Source: Paracoccaceae bacterium
GTDB lineage: Bacteria > Pseudomonadota > Alphaproteobacteria > Rhodobacterales > Rhodobacteraceae
DNA length: 5,482 nucleotides
NCBI GenBank assembly: GCA_002401945.1
Contig: NVUP01000003.1
Span: 74,623 to 80,104 of the forward strand
Direction: 5' to 3'
Below, piece by piece: positions 1-5,482 of this stretch. The translations under genes and the position numbers were made by a program. The number at the start of each line of letters is the position of its first letter. Position 1 is the first letter of the stretch. Below the pieces are notes generated by a model, which saw nothing but the letters and a program-made list of their open reading frames with translations, made no database searches and was not told where the DNA came from.

Positions 1-92
1 CTTGGGACCATGCCGAGACCTTGCTGATCGCTCTGCCATCCCAACATCTGGCCGCTGCCACCAAGGCCTGGCGCAGCATTTTCACCCCCTAA
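1..92 (+). CDS. C-terminal fragment of an upstream gene, possibly a LysR-type regulator
   Basis: This is an open frame entering from the left edge (first complete codon at 3-5) and ending at TAA 90-92, leaving 29 residues. Third codon positions are strongly G/C, as in the downstream genes, which supports it as real coding sequence. The tail contains LLIALPSQHLAAATKAW, a hydrophobic strand followed by a helix. That pattern resembles the end of LysR-type regulators, where a strand with P-S-x-x-H-L is followed by a final helix A-x-x-A-F/W. The match is short and weak, so the family assignment is a guess. If correct, the gene would be a regulator lying upstream of, and in the same direction as, the catabolic operon. 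No start or domain is visible. Confidence 0.42.
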   Translation, partial: WDHAETLLIALPSQHLAAATKAWRSIFTP

Positions 93-93
93 C

Positions 94-122
94 TGCTGCC
101 AATAAAAACCGCTGCGGCAGCA
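94..122 (+). terminator. Inverted repeat just after the upstream stop codon; possible weak terminator
   Basis: TGCTGCC (94-100) is perfectly complementary to GGCAGCA (116-122), with a 15-nt A-rich loop. It begins two bases after the TAA of the upstream gene, a position typical of a terminator. A competing small hairpin, GCTG-CGG-CAGC, lies at 111-121. No T-run follows, so a classical intrinsic terminator is not supported. Confidence 0.25.
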
Positions 123-162
123 AGCCAAACCTGACCCCCTCTGACCTACTTCAGCGGCTTGC

Positions 163-195
163 CCGGCCCAAAATCCACCGCTTTGGCGGGGCCGG
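163..195. other. G+C-rich inverted repeat in the intergenic region
   Basis: CCGGCCC (163-169) pairs perfectly with GGGCCGG (189-195). The 19-nt loop can itself form CCGC-TTTG-GCGG (178-189), which shares base 189 with the outer arm, so the two stems compete for that base. The element lies just upstream of the putative -35 box at 209. It could be a termination/stability structure for the upstream transcript or a binding region. There is no T-run, and no recognised operator consensus is seen. Confidence 0.3.
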
Positions 196-208
196 AAATG
201 GATTTCCG

Positions 209-238
209 TTGACAAGGTTTGATGCCACACAATACCAT
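209..238 (+). promoter_or_regulatory. Candidate sigma70-type promoter for the catabolic operon
   Basis: A perfect -35 hexamer TTGACA occurs at 209-214. An 18-nt spacer leads to TACCAT at 233-238, which matches 4 of 6 bases of TATAAT including the conserved first A and last T. Transcription would start near 245, giving a leader of about 37 nt before the GTG at 282. The weak -10 and slightly long spacer would suit an activator-dependent promoter. Placement rests on consensus matching only. Confidence 0.5.
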
Positions 239-268
239 TTGCATACGAACAAAAATTGCGAAGCCCTG

Positions 269-277
269 AGGAGGAGG
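269..277 (+). promoter_or_regulatory. Ribosome binding site setting the GTG start at 282
   Basis: AGGAGGAGG at 269-277 contains two overlapping perfect AGGAGG cores (269-274 and 272-277), ending 7 and 4 nt before the GTG at 282. No other start codon in that frame is as well placed, so this decides the unusual GTG start. Confidence 0.75.
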
Positions 278-281
278 ATTT

Positions 282-1115
282 GTGGATTATTTTGCCCCAA
301 CATCGCTGAATGACGCGCTTGCCCTGATGGCCTCTGAAAATTTGAAGATTATCGCAGGCGGCACGGATTTCTTTCCGACCCGTGCCCCGGCGCCCTTGCA
401 GCAGAGCCTGTTGGACGTCACCCGCATCGACGAGCTGGCAGGGTTTGGCTGGACCGACGACGGGTTGCGCATTGGCGCTGCGGTGCGCTGGAGTGACATT
501 GCAAAGGCCGATCTGCCGACCTGCTTTGCCGGGTTGCAGGCGGCGGCACGTGAAGTGGGCAGCGTACAGATCCAGAATTCCGGGACCATTGTTGGCAATA
601 TCTGCAACGCCTCGCCTGCGGCGGATGGCATGCCGCCGCTGTTGACCCTTGGGGCTGAGGTCGAGCTGGCCGGGCCAACCGGAACACGCCGCCTGCCTGT
701 TGAAGATTTTGTAACCGGCGTCCGCCAGATCCAGCTGGAGCCCGGTGAACTGGTGACCGGCGTCCTTATTCCCAGACTACCCGCCCACAGCTGTGCCGCC
801 TTTGAGAAGCTGGGCAGCCGCAAATATCTGGTGATTTCCATCACCATGGTGGCGGTGGTGATTGGCTGTGACGCTGCGGGGCGGATTGATTTTGCCCGGG
901 TCGCTGTTGGTGCCTGCTCGCCGGTTGCCAAAAGGCTTATTGCCTTGGAAGAAGCCCTGATTGGCCAAAACCCGCGTCAGCTGATGATTTCCGATCAGCA
1001 CCTCGCGCCTTTGTCGCCAATCTCGGACATCCGCGCCGATGCGGCCTACCGGATTGAAGCCGTCGCCGAACAAATTACCCGAGCCATTCACAAGGCAGCC
1101 GACACCGATGGATAA
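282..1115 (+). CDS. FAD-binding subunit of a xanthine dehydrogenase-family molybdenum hydroxylase
   Basis: This 277-residue protein carries the FAD that passes electrons from the [2Fe-2S] clusters of the hydroxylase to an acceptor; it is expected to be cytoplasmic. It has the usual length of CoxM/NdhF-type subunits. Visible features are the flavin-binding loop IIAGGTDF (residues 23-30) and the second flavin motif from QIQNSGTIVGNICNASPAAD (96-115) into the following hydrophobic helix. Next are the KLGSRKYLVIS strand-helix (177-187) and a CO-dehydrogenase-flavoprotein C-terminal domain (about 170-270) containing RVAVGACSPVAKR and the SDIRADAAYR signature. In the second motif, TIVGN replaces the more common TIGGN. 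The GTG start is set by AGGAGG just upstream. The stop overlaps the next gene by 8 nt (ATGGATAA), so expression is coupled to the catalytic subunit, which lacks its own FAD domain. The family is certain; the substrate is inferred from the neighbours. Confidence 0.93.
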   Translation: MDYFAPTSLNDALALMASENLKIIAGGTDFFPTRAPAPLQQSLLDVTRIDELAGFGWTDDGLRIGAAVRWSDIAKADLPTCFAGLQAAAREVGSVQIQNSGTIVGNICNASPAADGMPPLLTLGAEVELAGPTGTRRLPVEDFVTGVRQIQLEPGELVTGVLIPRLPAHSCAAFEKLGSRKYLVISITMVAVVIGCDAAGRIDFARVAVGACSPVAKRLIALEEALIGQNPRQLMISDQHLAPLSPISDIRADAAYRIEAVAEQITRAIHKAADTDG

Positions 1116-3858
1116 GCAAGTTGCACAAACGATGACCAAATTCCTGTTGAACGACCAAAATGTCAGCGTCCACCCCCGGGTCGGGGAGCGCCTGTCCCAT
1201 ACCCTGCGCGAGGCGCTGGGGCAGCGGGATGTCAAAATTGGCTGTGATGCCGGCGATTGCGGCGCCTGCACCGTGCTGATCGACGGCGCGCCAGTTTGTG
1301 CCTGTCTGACCGCAACCCATCAGGCCGCCGGGCGCCACGTCGAAACCCTGGGCGGAATGATCCAAACGGATGTGGACGCTTTGCGCCTGGCCGAGAGTTT
1401 TCAGGATCATGGCGCCGCGCAATGTGGGATTTGTACGCCGGGCATGATGGTTTCAGCGGTGGCATTGTTGCGCCAGACCCCTGCCCCCAGCAGTGATCAG
1501 GTCAAGGATGCTTTGGGTGGCGTGCTGTGCCGCTGCACTGGTTATCGCAAGATCATTGATGCGGTGGTGACAGCCAATGCCTCCCCCCCCAGTGAACAAC
1601 ACGACGGAACCGTTGGCTCCCCCATCCGCCGGTTGGACGGGGTGAATAAGGTCAACGGCTCGGAAACCTTCGGGGATGATGTGGCGCCAGCTGATGCGCT
1701 GGTGTTGCGGGTGATCCGCTCTCCCTTTGCCCGCGCGGGGTTCACTTTTGGCGATATTGCCCAGTGGCAAGCCCAGACCCCGGGCATCGAAGCGGTCCTG
1801 ACCCCTGCTGACATCGCCGGTAAGAACCTGTTTGGCGTCATCCCGGCCTTTGCCGATCAACCGGTTTTTGCCGAGAGCGAAACCCGGTTTCGCGGTGAAG
1901 CGGTGGCGGCTGTTGTTGGCCAGGCCGATGCGATGGTCGACTTTGATGTGACCAGTTTCCCGGTCAAATGGAGCGAATTGCCCAGCGTCCAAAGTGTTAC
2001 TGAGGCCCAATCCAAAAACGCCCCGCAACTACATCCGGGACGTGACAACAACCTGATGTGTGCTGGCTTTGTCAAACAGGGCGACGCTGAACAGGCGCTT
2101 GCATCGGCGGATGTCTGGGTCGAGGGGCGGTTTCAGACTGGTTTTGTGGAACACGCCTATATCGAACCCGAGGCGGGCTATGCCGAGGTCATCAATGGCC
2201 GGGTTGAGGTGCACGCCTGCACCCAGGCGCCAGTGATGGATCTTGACGCGCTGGAAATTATTCTGGGCATCGACCGCAAGGACATCCGCATTGTGCCCAC
2301 CGGCGTTGGCGGCGGCTTTGGCTCCAAACTGGATCTGTCGGTGCAGCCTTATCTGGCGCTGGCGGCCCTGAAGACCGGTAAGCCGGTGCGGATCACCTAT
2401 TCGCGCACTGAATCCATGCAATCGACCACCAAACGTCACCCCTCGGACATTTTGCTGAAAATTGGTGCCACCCACGACGGGCGCATCACCGGGTTTGATT
2501 TCTCCGGCGATTTCAACACCGGCGCTTATGCCAGTTGGGGGCCAACCGTGTCCAACCGGGTGCCGGTGCATGCTTCCGGCCCCTATCGCATTCCAAACTA
2601 CCGGGCCGAGGCTAGGGCCATTCACACCCATAACCCACCTTCCGGTGCGTTCCGGGGGTTTGGGGTGCCGCAATCCGCAATTGCGCAGGAAAGCCTGTTT
2701 GACGAGCTGGCTGATAAGCTGGGTATCGACCGGCTGGAGTTTCGCCTGCTCAATGCACTGGAGGACAACATGCCCACGGTTTGTGGTCAGGTGTTTGAAC
2801 AGGGGGTTGGCATCAAAGCCTGCCTAGAGGCCCTGCGCCCGGCCTGGAATCGTGAACGCAGGGCGGTGCGCGCCTTTAACAAGGTTGTTACCGTGCACAA
2901 GCGCGGCGTTGGGATCGCGGCGGGCTGGTATGGCTGCGGCAATACCTCACTGCCCAACCCCTCGACCATCAAGGCGGGGATCCGTTGCGATGGCACCTTG
3001 GTGCTGCATCAGGGCGCGATGGACATTGGTCAGGGCGCCAATACGGTCATTTCACAGGTATTCGCCACTGCCCTGGGCATTTCCGTGCATCAGCTGCAAT
3101 TGGTTGGGGCGGATACTGACGTCACCCCGGATGCTGGCAAAACCTCTGCCTCGCGTCAGACCTATGTGTCCGGCAATGCGGCGCGCCTGTCTGGCGAGGC
3201 GATGCGGGCGGATATTCTGAAGCGGGTCAATGCCAGTGCCACGGCCAAGTTGGAAATTGGCGAGGGTGTCATTCGCGTCACCGACGGCGCCTCGGAACAC
3301 ATCATCGAGCTGGGCGCGCTGCCGCAAGACGATGAGGGATATGTGCTGCGGTCGCAGGAAACCTATGACCCGCCGACCAAACCGCTGGATGAAAACGGTC
3401 AGGGCGTACCTTATGCGCAGTTCGGCTATACCGCGCAGCTGGTGGTGGTCGAGGTCGACACCGCACTGGGCACGGTGACTCCGATCAAATTTGTCGCGGC
3501 GCATGATGTTGGTAAGGCGATCAACCCGATGCTGGTCGAGGGTCAGGTTCAGGGCGGCATTGCCCAAGGGCTAGGCATGGCGCTGATGGAGGAATACATC
3601 CCCGGACGCACCGAAAACCTGCACGATTATCTGATCCCAACCATGGGCGATATTCCCCCAATTGAAACCCTCATTATCGAGGTGCCAGACGCCCACGGCC
3701 CTTACGGCGCCAAGGGATTGGGGGAGCATGTGCTGATCCCCACCGCTCCGGCCATTCTCAACGCGATTAAAGACGCCACCGGTGCGCGGCTGACCCAAGT
3801 CCCCGCCACACCTGCGCGCGTCCGTGCTGCAATCAAGGACCTTACACATGGCAACTGA
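1108..3858 (+). CDS. Fused [2Fe-2S]-molybdopterin subunit of a molybdenum hydroxylase, probably for an N-heteroaromatic carboxylate
   Basis: This 916-residue catalytic subunit would hydroxylate a ring carbon using water and pass electrons through two [2Fe-2S] clusters to the FAD subunit encoded upstream. Residues 10-85 are a plant-type ferredoxin domain with C46, C51, C54 and C66. The second [2Fe-2S] domain (about 86-155) has QCGIC (C106, C109) and LCRC (C141, C143). A short linker (about 156-172) joins the molybdopterin domains: TQAP with Q373, GGGFGSK (401-407), AFRGFGVPQ (514-522), DIGQGANT (639-646), the GADTDVTPDAGKTSASR stretch (667-683), and GAKGLGE with the catalytic base E873. The FeS-FeS-Mo order and length match Desulfovibrio gigas aldehyde oxidoreductase. 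The ATG at 1108 is chosen because it overlaps the previous stop (ATGGATAA) and AAGG lies 12 nt upstream; an in-frame ATG at 1132 begins nearer the conserved domain but has no ribosome site. No signal peptide is seen. Beside a 6-hydroxynicotinate reductase-like gene, a nicotinate-type substrate is the best inference; xanthine is unlikely. Confidence 0.92.
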   Translation: MDKQVAQTMTKFLLNDQNVSVHPRVGERLSHTLREALGQRDVKIGCDAGDCGACTVLIDGAPVCACLTATHQAAGRHVETLGGMIQTDVDALRLAESFQDHGAAQCGICTPGMMVSAVALLRQTPAPSSDQVKDALGGVLCRCTGYRKIIDAVVTANASPPSEQHDGTVGSPIRRLDGVNKVNGSETFGDDVAPADALVLRVIRSPFARAGFTFGDIAQWQAQTPGIEAVLTPADIAGKNLFGVIPAFADQPVFAESETRFRGEAVAAVVGQADAMVDFDVTSFPVKWSELPSVQSVTEAQSKNAPQLHPGRDNNLMCAGFVKQGDAEQALASADVWVEGRFQTGFVEHAYIEPEAGYAEVINGRVEVHACTQAPVMDLDALEIILGIDRKDIRIVPTGVGGGFGSKLDLSVQPYLALAALKTGKPVRITYSRTESMQSTTKRHPSDILLKIGATHDGRITGFDFSGDFNTGAYASWGPTVSNRVPVHASGPYRIPNYRAEARAIHTHNPPSGAFRGFGVPQSAIAQESLFDELADKLGIDRLEFRLLNALEDNMPTVCGQVFEQGVGIKACLEALRPAWNRERRAVRAFNKVVTVHKRGVGIAAGWYGCGNTSLPNPSTIKAGIRCDGTLVLHQGAMDIGQGANTVISQVFATALGISVHQLQLVGADTDVTPDAGKTSASRQTYVSGNAARLSGEAMRADILKRVNASATAKLEIGEGVIRVTDGASEHIIELGALPQDDEGYVLRSQETYDPPTKPLDENGQGVPYAQFGYTAQLVVVEVDTALGTVTPIKFVAAHDVGKAINPMLVEGQVQGGIAQGLGMALMEEYIPGRTENLHDYLIPTMGDIPPIETLIIEVPDAHGPYGAKGLGEHVLIPTAPAILNAIKDATGARLTQVPATPARVRAAIKDLTHGN
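1583..1590 (+). repeat. C8 homopolymer in the linker between Fe-S and molybdopterin domains
   Basis: Eight consecutive C residues encode part of Ser159-Pro160-Pro161, in the linker separating the iron-sulfur module from the molybdopterin module. A -1 shift at the end of the tract reads CAG then TGA (1593-1595), stopping after about 162 residues. Confidence 0.9.
3835..3839 (+). promoter_or_regulatory. Ribosome binding site for the reductase gene, inside the hydroxylase gene
   Basis: AAGGA at 3835-3839 lies 8 nt before the ATG at 3848, within the last codons of the molybdopterin subunit gene. It decides for the 3848 start over the alternative start 24 nt upstream at 3824, which is not ATG and has no comparable site. 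Confidence 0.7.
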
Positions 3859-5338
3859 CCGAGTGGCCCCCGAGAAAATCCGCTGCGATGCCTGCCCGGT
3901 GATGTGTTTCATCGCTGATGGCAAAATCGGCGCCTGTGACCGCTATGCCAACCACGGTGGCGATCTGGTGCGGCTTGATCCGCTGACCATTATCGAGAAC
4001 ACCAGTCACAAGCTGGTGCCGTTCTTGAAAGACACCGACGCTGACGATTGGAATGGCGACATTGTCCAGGGCAACCGCCCCTTTGTCACTGCCGTCGGCG
4101 CTGGCACCACCTATCCCGACTACAAACCGGCGCCGTTCATTGTTAGTCAGGAAATCGACGGCGTCGATATGGTCACCGTGGTGACCGAGGGCATCTTTTC
4201 CTATTGCGGCGTGAAGGTGAAGATCGACACTGATCGTCACCTTGGCCACGAATGCGACGTGGTGCGGGTCAATGGTGAGCCAATCGGCCATGTGATGACC
4301 AGCGAATACGGCTCTAAGATGTTGTCGCTGGGTGGCGTTGAACACCTGACTGGCGGCAGCAAGAAAGAGGGCCGGGTGACCTGTGATGCGCTGCTGCGTC
4401 TGTGCAACCGTGAAGCGGTTGAGATGGAGATCGGCGACGAGGATCACACCACAACCGTGGTGGTCGAGGCGGGCAAGCCGCCGGTGGTCAATGGCATGGA
4501 AGAGAAGCTGATGCGGGTGGGCTGTGGCTCGGCCACCATTGGCATGTTCCCCAAGCAATGGGTCGGCCATGTGGACGAGGTGGTGGTGGTTGATGACCAT
4601 ATCACCGGCGTATTGTCCGAGCACCAGACCGGCAAGATACTGGATGTGGCGCCAACCGGCATCAAGATCAAGGGCCGAAAATCCACTCCGGGCCGCTATT
4701 TTCAGGTGGCCAAGCCGGGCACTGGCTGGGGCGGCACCGATATTGAGGATCCGCTGACCATCCTGGGTCCGTTCAATCCAAAAATCGCCTGGGAGGGGTT
4801 GAGCCTGCTGATGGTCTCCACCACCGGCGAGCAATATGCCTATTTTGTGCTGGACGCAGATCTGGTGCCACAAGCGGCTGAGATCCCTGACCGTCTCAAG
4901 GCCTCGGCGGATTTGATTGCCGAGAACTGCGAACCCTCGGTCTGTTCGGTGCTGTTCATGGGCGGCGCTGGCGGCAGTCTGCGCGCCGGTGTGACGGAAA
5001 ACCCGGTGCGGCTGACCCGATCGGTGAAGGACTCGCTGACCTTTGTGTCCTGTGGCGGCGCTGAAACCTATGTCTGGCCCGGTGGTGGTATCACCGTGAT
5101 GGTGGACGTTTTGGACATGCCCACCGGCTCGTTTGGCTATGTGCCCACGCCGGCGCTGGTTGCGCCGATTGAGTTCACCATGCGGGTGAGCGATTACGCC
5201 ACGCTTGGCGGTCATATGAGCGAGATCAAAAAGGTGTCTGAAATTGTCTCGGTCGAGACCCGCAAAGTGGCTCAGATCGGCAACCAACCCGACCCGATGG
5301 ATCACACCAACTATCGCTGGGCACGGGAGCGCCGCTGA
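3848..5338 (+). CDS. 6-hydroxynicotinate reductase-like iron-sulfur flavoprotein
   Basis: This 496-residue protein resembles the 6-hydroxynicotinate reductase (Hnr) family. The E. barkeri enzyme reduces 6-hydroxynicotinate to 1,4,5,6-tetrahydro-6-oxonicotinate and carries covalent flavin, one [2Fe-2S] and two [4Fe-4S] clusters. The N-terminus has CDACPVMCFIADGKIGACDRY split over residues 13-32, with C13, C16, C20 and C30 spaced like a ferredoxin-type [4Fe-4S] site. Other cysteines are C120, C136, C179, C186, C226, C361, C366 and C402, twelve in all. Glycine-rich stretches at 371-377 (GGAGGSL) and 403-414 (GGAETYVWPGGG) may be cofactor-binding, but I recognise no standard flavin fold. There is no signal peptide or membrane segment. 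The ATG at 3848 overlaps the hydroxylase stop by 11 nt and has AAGGA 8 nt upstream. Placement straight after a molybdenum hydroxylase fits the next step, reduction of the hydroxylated ring. The family call is from recognition of sequence style and context; the true substrate may be another hydroxylated N-heterocycle. The E. barkeri gene is called hnr. Confidence 0.72.
   Translation: MATDRVAPEKIRCDACPVMCFIADGKIGACDRYANHGGDLVRLDPLTIIENTSHKLVPFLKDTDADDWNGDIVQGNRPFVTAVGAGTTYPDYKPAPFIVSQEIDGVDMVTVVTEGIFSYCGVKVKIDTDRHLGHECDVVRVNGEPIGHVMTSEYGSKMLSLGGVEHLTGGSKKEGRVTCDALLRLCNREAVEMEIGDEDHTTTVVVEAGKPPVVNGMEEKLMRVGCGSATIGMFPKQWVGHVDEVVVVDDHITGVLSEHQTGKILDVAPTGIKIKGRKSTPGRYFQVAKPGTGWGGTDIEDPLTILGPFNPKIAWEGLSLLMVSTTGEQYAYFVLDADLVPQAAEIPDRLKASADLIAENCEPSVCSVLFMGGAGGSLRAGVTENPVRLTRSVKDSLTFVSCGGAETYVWPGGGITVMVDVLDMPTGSFGYVPTPALVAPIEFTMRVSDYATLGGHMSEIKKVSEIVSVETRKVAQIGNQPDPMDHTNYRWARERR
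5325..5329 (+). promoter_or_regulatory. Ribosome binding site for the UPF0280 gene
   Basis: GGGAG at 5325-5329 lies 8 nt before the ATG at 5338, inside the last codons of the reductase gene. With the TGATG stop-start overlap it supports translation of the next gene from 5338. Confidence 0.55.
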
Positions 5339-5482
5339 TGGCGCCACTGGCCACCCTATTGCCCTGCGGCACCCGGTTGCATCTGCAACACGGGCCGATT
5401 GATCTGGTGATTGGGGCCGATGGAGATCGCGACACTGCCTTTACCGCCGCCCAAGCGCGGTTTGAAACCGTGCTGGACGAGT
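5338..5482 (+). CDS. N-terminal part of a UPF0280 family (ApbE-like superfamily) protein
   Basis: The frame opens with an ATG sharing its A with the preceding TGA (TGATG) and runs off the right edge after 48 complete codons. The start (ATLLPCGTRLHLQHGPIDLV, residues 5-24, then a helix AFTAAQARFETVLDE) matches how I remember UPF0280 proteins beginning: a P-x-G-x-R-x-H-x-Q-H-G-P-I-D-L segment followed by A-x-x-R-F-x-x-V-L-x-E. UPF0280 has no established function that I know of, but its fold places it in the ApbE-like superfamily, whose characterised members transfer FMN covalently to Ser/Thr of target proteins. Coupling to a gene whose homologue carries covalent flavin suggests a maturation role; this is inference. 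Catalytic residues of the family would lie beyond the edge and cannot be checked. Confidence 0.72.
   Translation, partial: MAPLATLLPCGTRLHLQHGPIDLVIGADGDRDTAFTAAQARFETVLDE

Noticed and set aside
2..313. Open frame of 103 codons at the left edge on the + strand
   Set aside because: It runs through the stop of the better-supported fragment ending at 92, across the intergenic hairpins and promoter, and into the FAD subunit gene. The composition is not protein-like and there is no ribosome site.
714..764. Repeated ACCGGCGTCC at 714-723 and 755-764
   Set aside because: Both copies encode V-T-G-V in a segment where the family commonly has a similar pattern; a ten-base match in G+C-rich coding DNA is expected by chance.
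287..931. Antisense open frame of 214 codons opposite the FAD subunit gene
   Set aside because: It is fully embedded opposite a clear FAD-subunit gene and has low-complexity Ser/Ala/Pro content; no domain seen.
1039..1107. Upstream extension of the Fe-S/molybdopterin gene by 23 codons
   Set aside because: It would overlap the FAD gene by 77 nt and adds residues with no family resemblance; the ATG at 1108 at the ATGGATAA junction is the natural coupled start.
1173..1187. CCCC-GGGTC-GGGG hairpin near the start of the Fe-S domain
   Set aside because: It is a short G+C stem inside coding sequence with no neighbouring regulatory signal; likely a composition effect.
1108..3858. Annotation as xanthine dehydrogenase proper
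   Set aside because: The family is right, but the Glu802-equivalent position is Leu, the subunit division (separate FAD, fused FeS-Mo) differs from XdhA/XdhB, and no purine genes are near.
3842..5347. Antisense open frame of about 501 codons opposite the reductase gene
   Set aside because: It is the mirror of a G+C-rich gene whose + strand frame has a ribosome site, coupled start and recognisable Cys motif. The antisense product is rich in His/Arg with no domain, as expected for a shadow frame.

Overview
The window looks like part of a chromosomal catabolic operon from an alphaproteobacterium, most likely a Rhodobacterales/roseobacter-type organism. The basis is a high G+C content with strong G/C preference at third codon positions, dense overlapping genes, and a gene set (molybdenum hydroxylase, 6-hydroxynicotinate reductase-like protein, UPF0280 protein) that I associate with that group. 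The taxonomic placement is inference from general knowledge, not from a marker gene.

Layout, all on the + strand. Positions 1-92 hold the last 29 codons of an upstream gene whose product is uncertain; it resembles a LysR-type C-terminus only weakly. Positions 93-281 are intergenic, with two G+C-rich inverted repeats, a plausible sigma70-type promoter (209-238) and a strong Shine-Dalgarno sequence (269-277). Then come four tightly packed genes: the FAD subunit of a xanthine-dehydrogenase-family hydroxylase (282-1115, GTG start); a fused [2Fe-2S]x2 plus molybdopterin subunit (1108-3858); a 496-residue iron-sulfur protein of the 6-hydroxynicotinate reductase type (3848-5338); and the first 48 codons of a UPF0280/ApbE-like protein (5338 to the window edge). 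The genes overlap by 8, 11 and 1 nt, so they are almost certainly co-transcribed and translationally coupled.

How the genes fit together: in the anaerobic nicotinate pathway of Eubacterium barkeri, a molybdenum hydroxylase converts nicotinate to 6-hydroxynicotinate. A covalent-flavin iron-sulfur reductase then saturates part of the ring, before an amidohydrolase (enamidase) opens it. The window encodes counterparts of the first two steps back to back, so the operon probably performs hydroxylation followed by reductive dearomatisation of a pyridine carboxylate or a related N-heterocycle. The exact substrate is not provable here. An arginine aligned with the substrate-binding Arg880 of bovine xanthine dehydrogenase is kept, while the Glu802 position is leucine, which fits an aromatic carboxylate better than a purine. 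The UPF0280 gene is interesting because that family belongs to the ApbE-like fold superfamily, and ApbE enzymes attach FMN covalently to proteins. It may mature the reductase next to it. Ring-opening enzymes and transporters, if present, lie beyond the right edge or elsewhere.
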